Shown here one piece after another: positions 63,229 to 64,000 of a stretch of 64,000 bases of DNA. The notes beneath the pieces were generated by a model. It did no database searches and had not been told where the DNA came from. It worked only from the letters and a program-made list of their open reading frames with translations. Position numbers and translations under genes: made by a program. Source of the stretch: Branchiostoma floridae. Its lineage: Eukaryota > Chordata > Leptocardii > Amphioxiformes > Branchiostomatidae. How positions within the stretch are numbered: the first letter of the stretch is position 1; the number at the start of each line of letters is the position of its first letter. Where the stretch lies: assembly GCF_000003815.2 (NCBI RefSeq), contig NC_049979.1, positions 5,034,065 to 5,098,064 of the forward strand, read 5' to 3'.

Positions 63229-64000
63229 AGCATACTATAGTAAAACATAGGCTTTACTTTAAGTGCATTCTGTTGTCATGTAAGAGGATCCATCAAAAGA
63301 ACTTTGTAATAACACTCTTTAGGGAGACCATAAAGGTTTATGCCTACCCTAAGCACACACAAGTACAAAACATACTCCATATATCAGGTTCTCTTCTGTT
63401 ATTTTCTTTTCTAATAGGCCATGTTGATTTGATTATATGGATGATATCCTATGGAAATCCCATAACTGATGCGAGCGTGCGAATAAAAGAAAGTTAGGGC
63501 AAAAAGAAAAATTGCATTCATTATAAAATCTATTAGTAAGAGGTCAGGAAGGCTGCACAGAGTATTGAACACCGAACAATAGATTCTTCATTTTTGGTTT
63601 TCACATTCTTTTCCTTTGAAATAGGAAATGGCATTGACATTAATGGTGGACCCATGCTGAGAACCTGTTTCCATTAAATATCTGTTCTCAACTTATTGTC
63701 TGATACTGTAAATGCATTTAATTTCGCGGGGATTTAATTTCACGGTAACGAGAAAAAGGACTTTTCGCGGCGGTTTTAAATTTGCGGTAGCACCATGCAC
63801 CGTGGTCTATAACTGCAATGGAAAAATGCTTGCGGTGAAGTGGCCACACCGCTAAAACCGTGAACATTAAACAACCCCGACATTAATGTATGTTTCCCAA
63901 TATATTTTTTATTCAATCTACGGCATGTAACTGCTCCTTTTACAGCTGCTTTGTACGATTTAAAGCATGGCGGAAAACTTTTTCTCATTTTTTGAAACAG
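63229..64000. repeat. Locally duplicated segment, copy 2, with a nested MITE
   Basis: Matches 61186 onward, about 95% by eye, through the GGCCATGTTGATT element starting at 63417. Differs by an insertion of about 250 bp at 63641-63893 that contains a CTGTAAATGCA MITE. The copy runs off the end of the window. Confidence 0.82.
63703..63880. mobile_element. CTGTAAATGCA MITE, copy 7 (inverted, truncated)
   Basis: TACTGTAAATGCATTTAATT at the left; GGTTTTAAATTTGCGG and GTGAACATTAAAC inside; the usual TGCATTTACAG end is missing. GACATTAATG lies on each side of the larger insertion. Confidence 0.72.

Larger units (their letters stand above)
62224..64000 (-). other. Kinesin intron continuing beyond the window, with a gap
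   Basis: No further kinesin exon is recognised before the window ends. Contents: LINE-like tail at 62351-62640, MITE at 62739-62951, gap at 63124-63223, duplicated segment from 63229. 62952-63123 is plain. Confidence 0.6.

Overview
This is a 64 kb piece of a repeat-rich animal genome. Coding sequence is a few percent of the window, split into short exons with GT/AG introns of 0.6 to 12 kb. The rest is densely packed with short non-autonomous DNA transposons, foldback repeats, SINEs and LINE tails. The repeat families look like those I associate with amphioxus (Branchiostoma), so I infer a cephalochordate; the species cannot be decided from this sequence. There are no bacterial genes, operons or CRISPR arrays. 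Nearly all of the open reading frames of 60-120 codons are chance frames in introns and repeats. Two 100-base runs of N (24942-25041 and 63124-63223) mark assembly gaps.

Two genes can be supported, both partial, facing each other tail to tail. On the + strand, 2544-43083 carries the last six coding exons (about 200 residues) of a saccharopine-dehydrogenase-like oxidoreductase, SCCPDH; the N-terminal Rossmann part lies to the left of the window. On the - strand, 62223-52646 carries the last six coding exons (about 320 residues) of a kinesin-3 family motor, best matched to KIF28/KLP6; the motor domain lies to the right. All ten internal splice junctions join in phase, which is the strongest evidence for the models. 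From memory, SCCPDH and KIF28P are also neighbours in human 1q44, so this may be old chordate microsynteny.

Layout: 1-2543 is SCCPDH intron with a 1.44 kb pogo/Tigger-like element (348-1791) and a LINE tail interrupted by a ~95 bp retro-insert. 2544-43083 holds the SCCPDH exons in large introns full of MITEs, three local tandem repeats and a 1.5 kb array (19884-21452). 43084-52645 is the intergenic space with a 924 bp mariner-like element (47806-48729). 52646-62223 is the kinesin C-terminus, with hAT-type MITEs, two copies of a tRNA-Ala-like SINE and a 370 bp palindrome in its introns. 62224-64000 is further kinesin intron with a gap and a repeated copy of the 61.2 kb segment.

The transposon content can be sorted by termini and target duplications. 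hAT-type elements have perfect 8-bp duplications (three copies). CAGGGCTCGAAATAC elements show apparent 5-bp duplications. pogo/Tigger-like and mariner-like elements have TA duplications. GGCCACACC elements have 3-bp TNA duplications. A Mutator-like foldback family has 9-10 bp duplications. Several are nested in each other. I found no new multi-gene system; the most notable items are the gene pair, the nested and shared-terminus transposons, the repeated long hairpins and a probable haplotype or assembly duplication next to the second gap.
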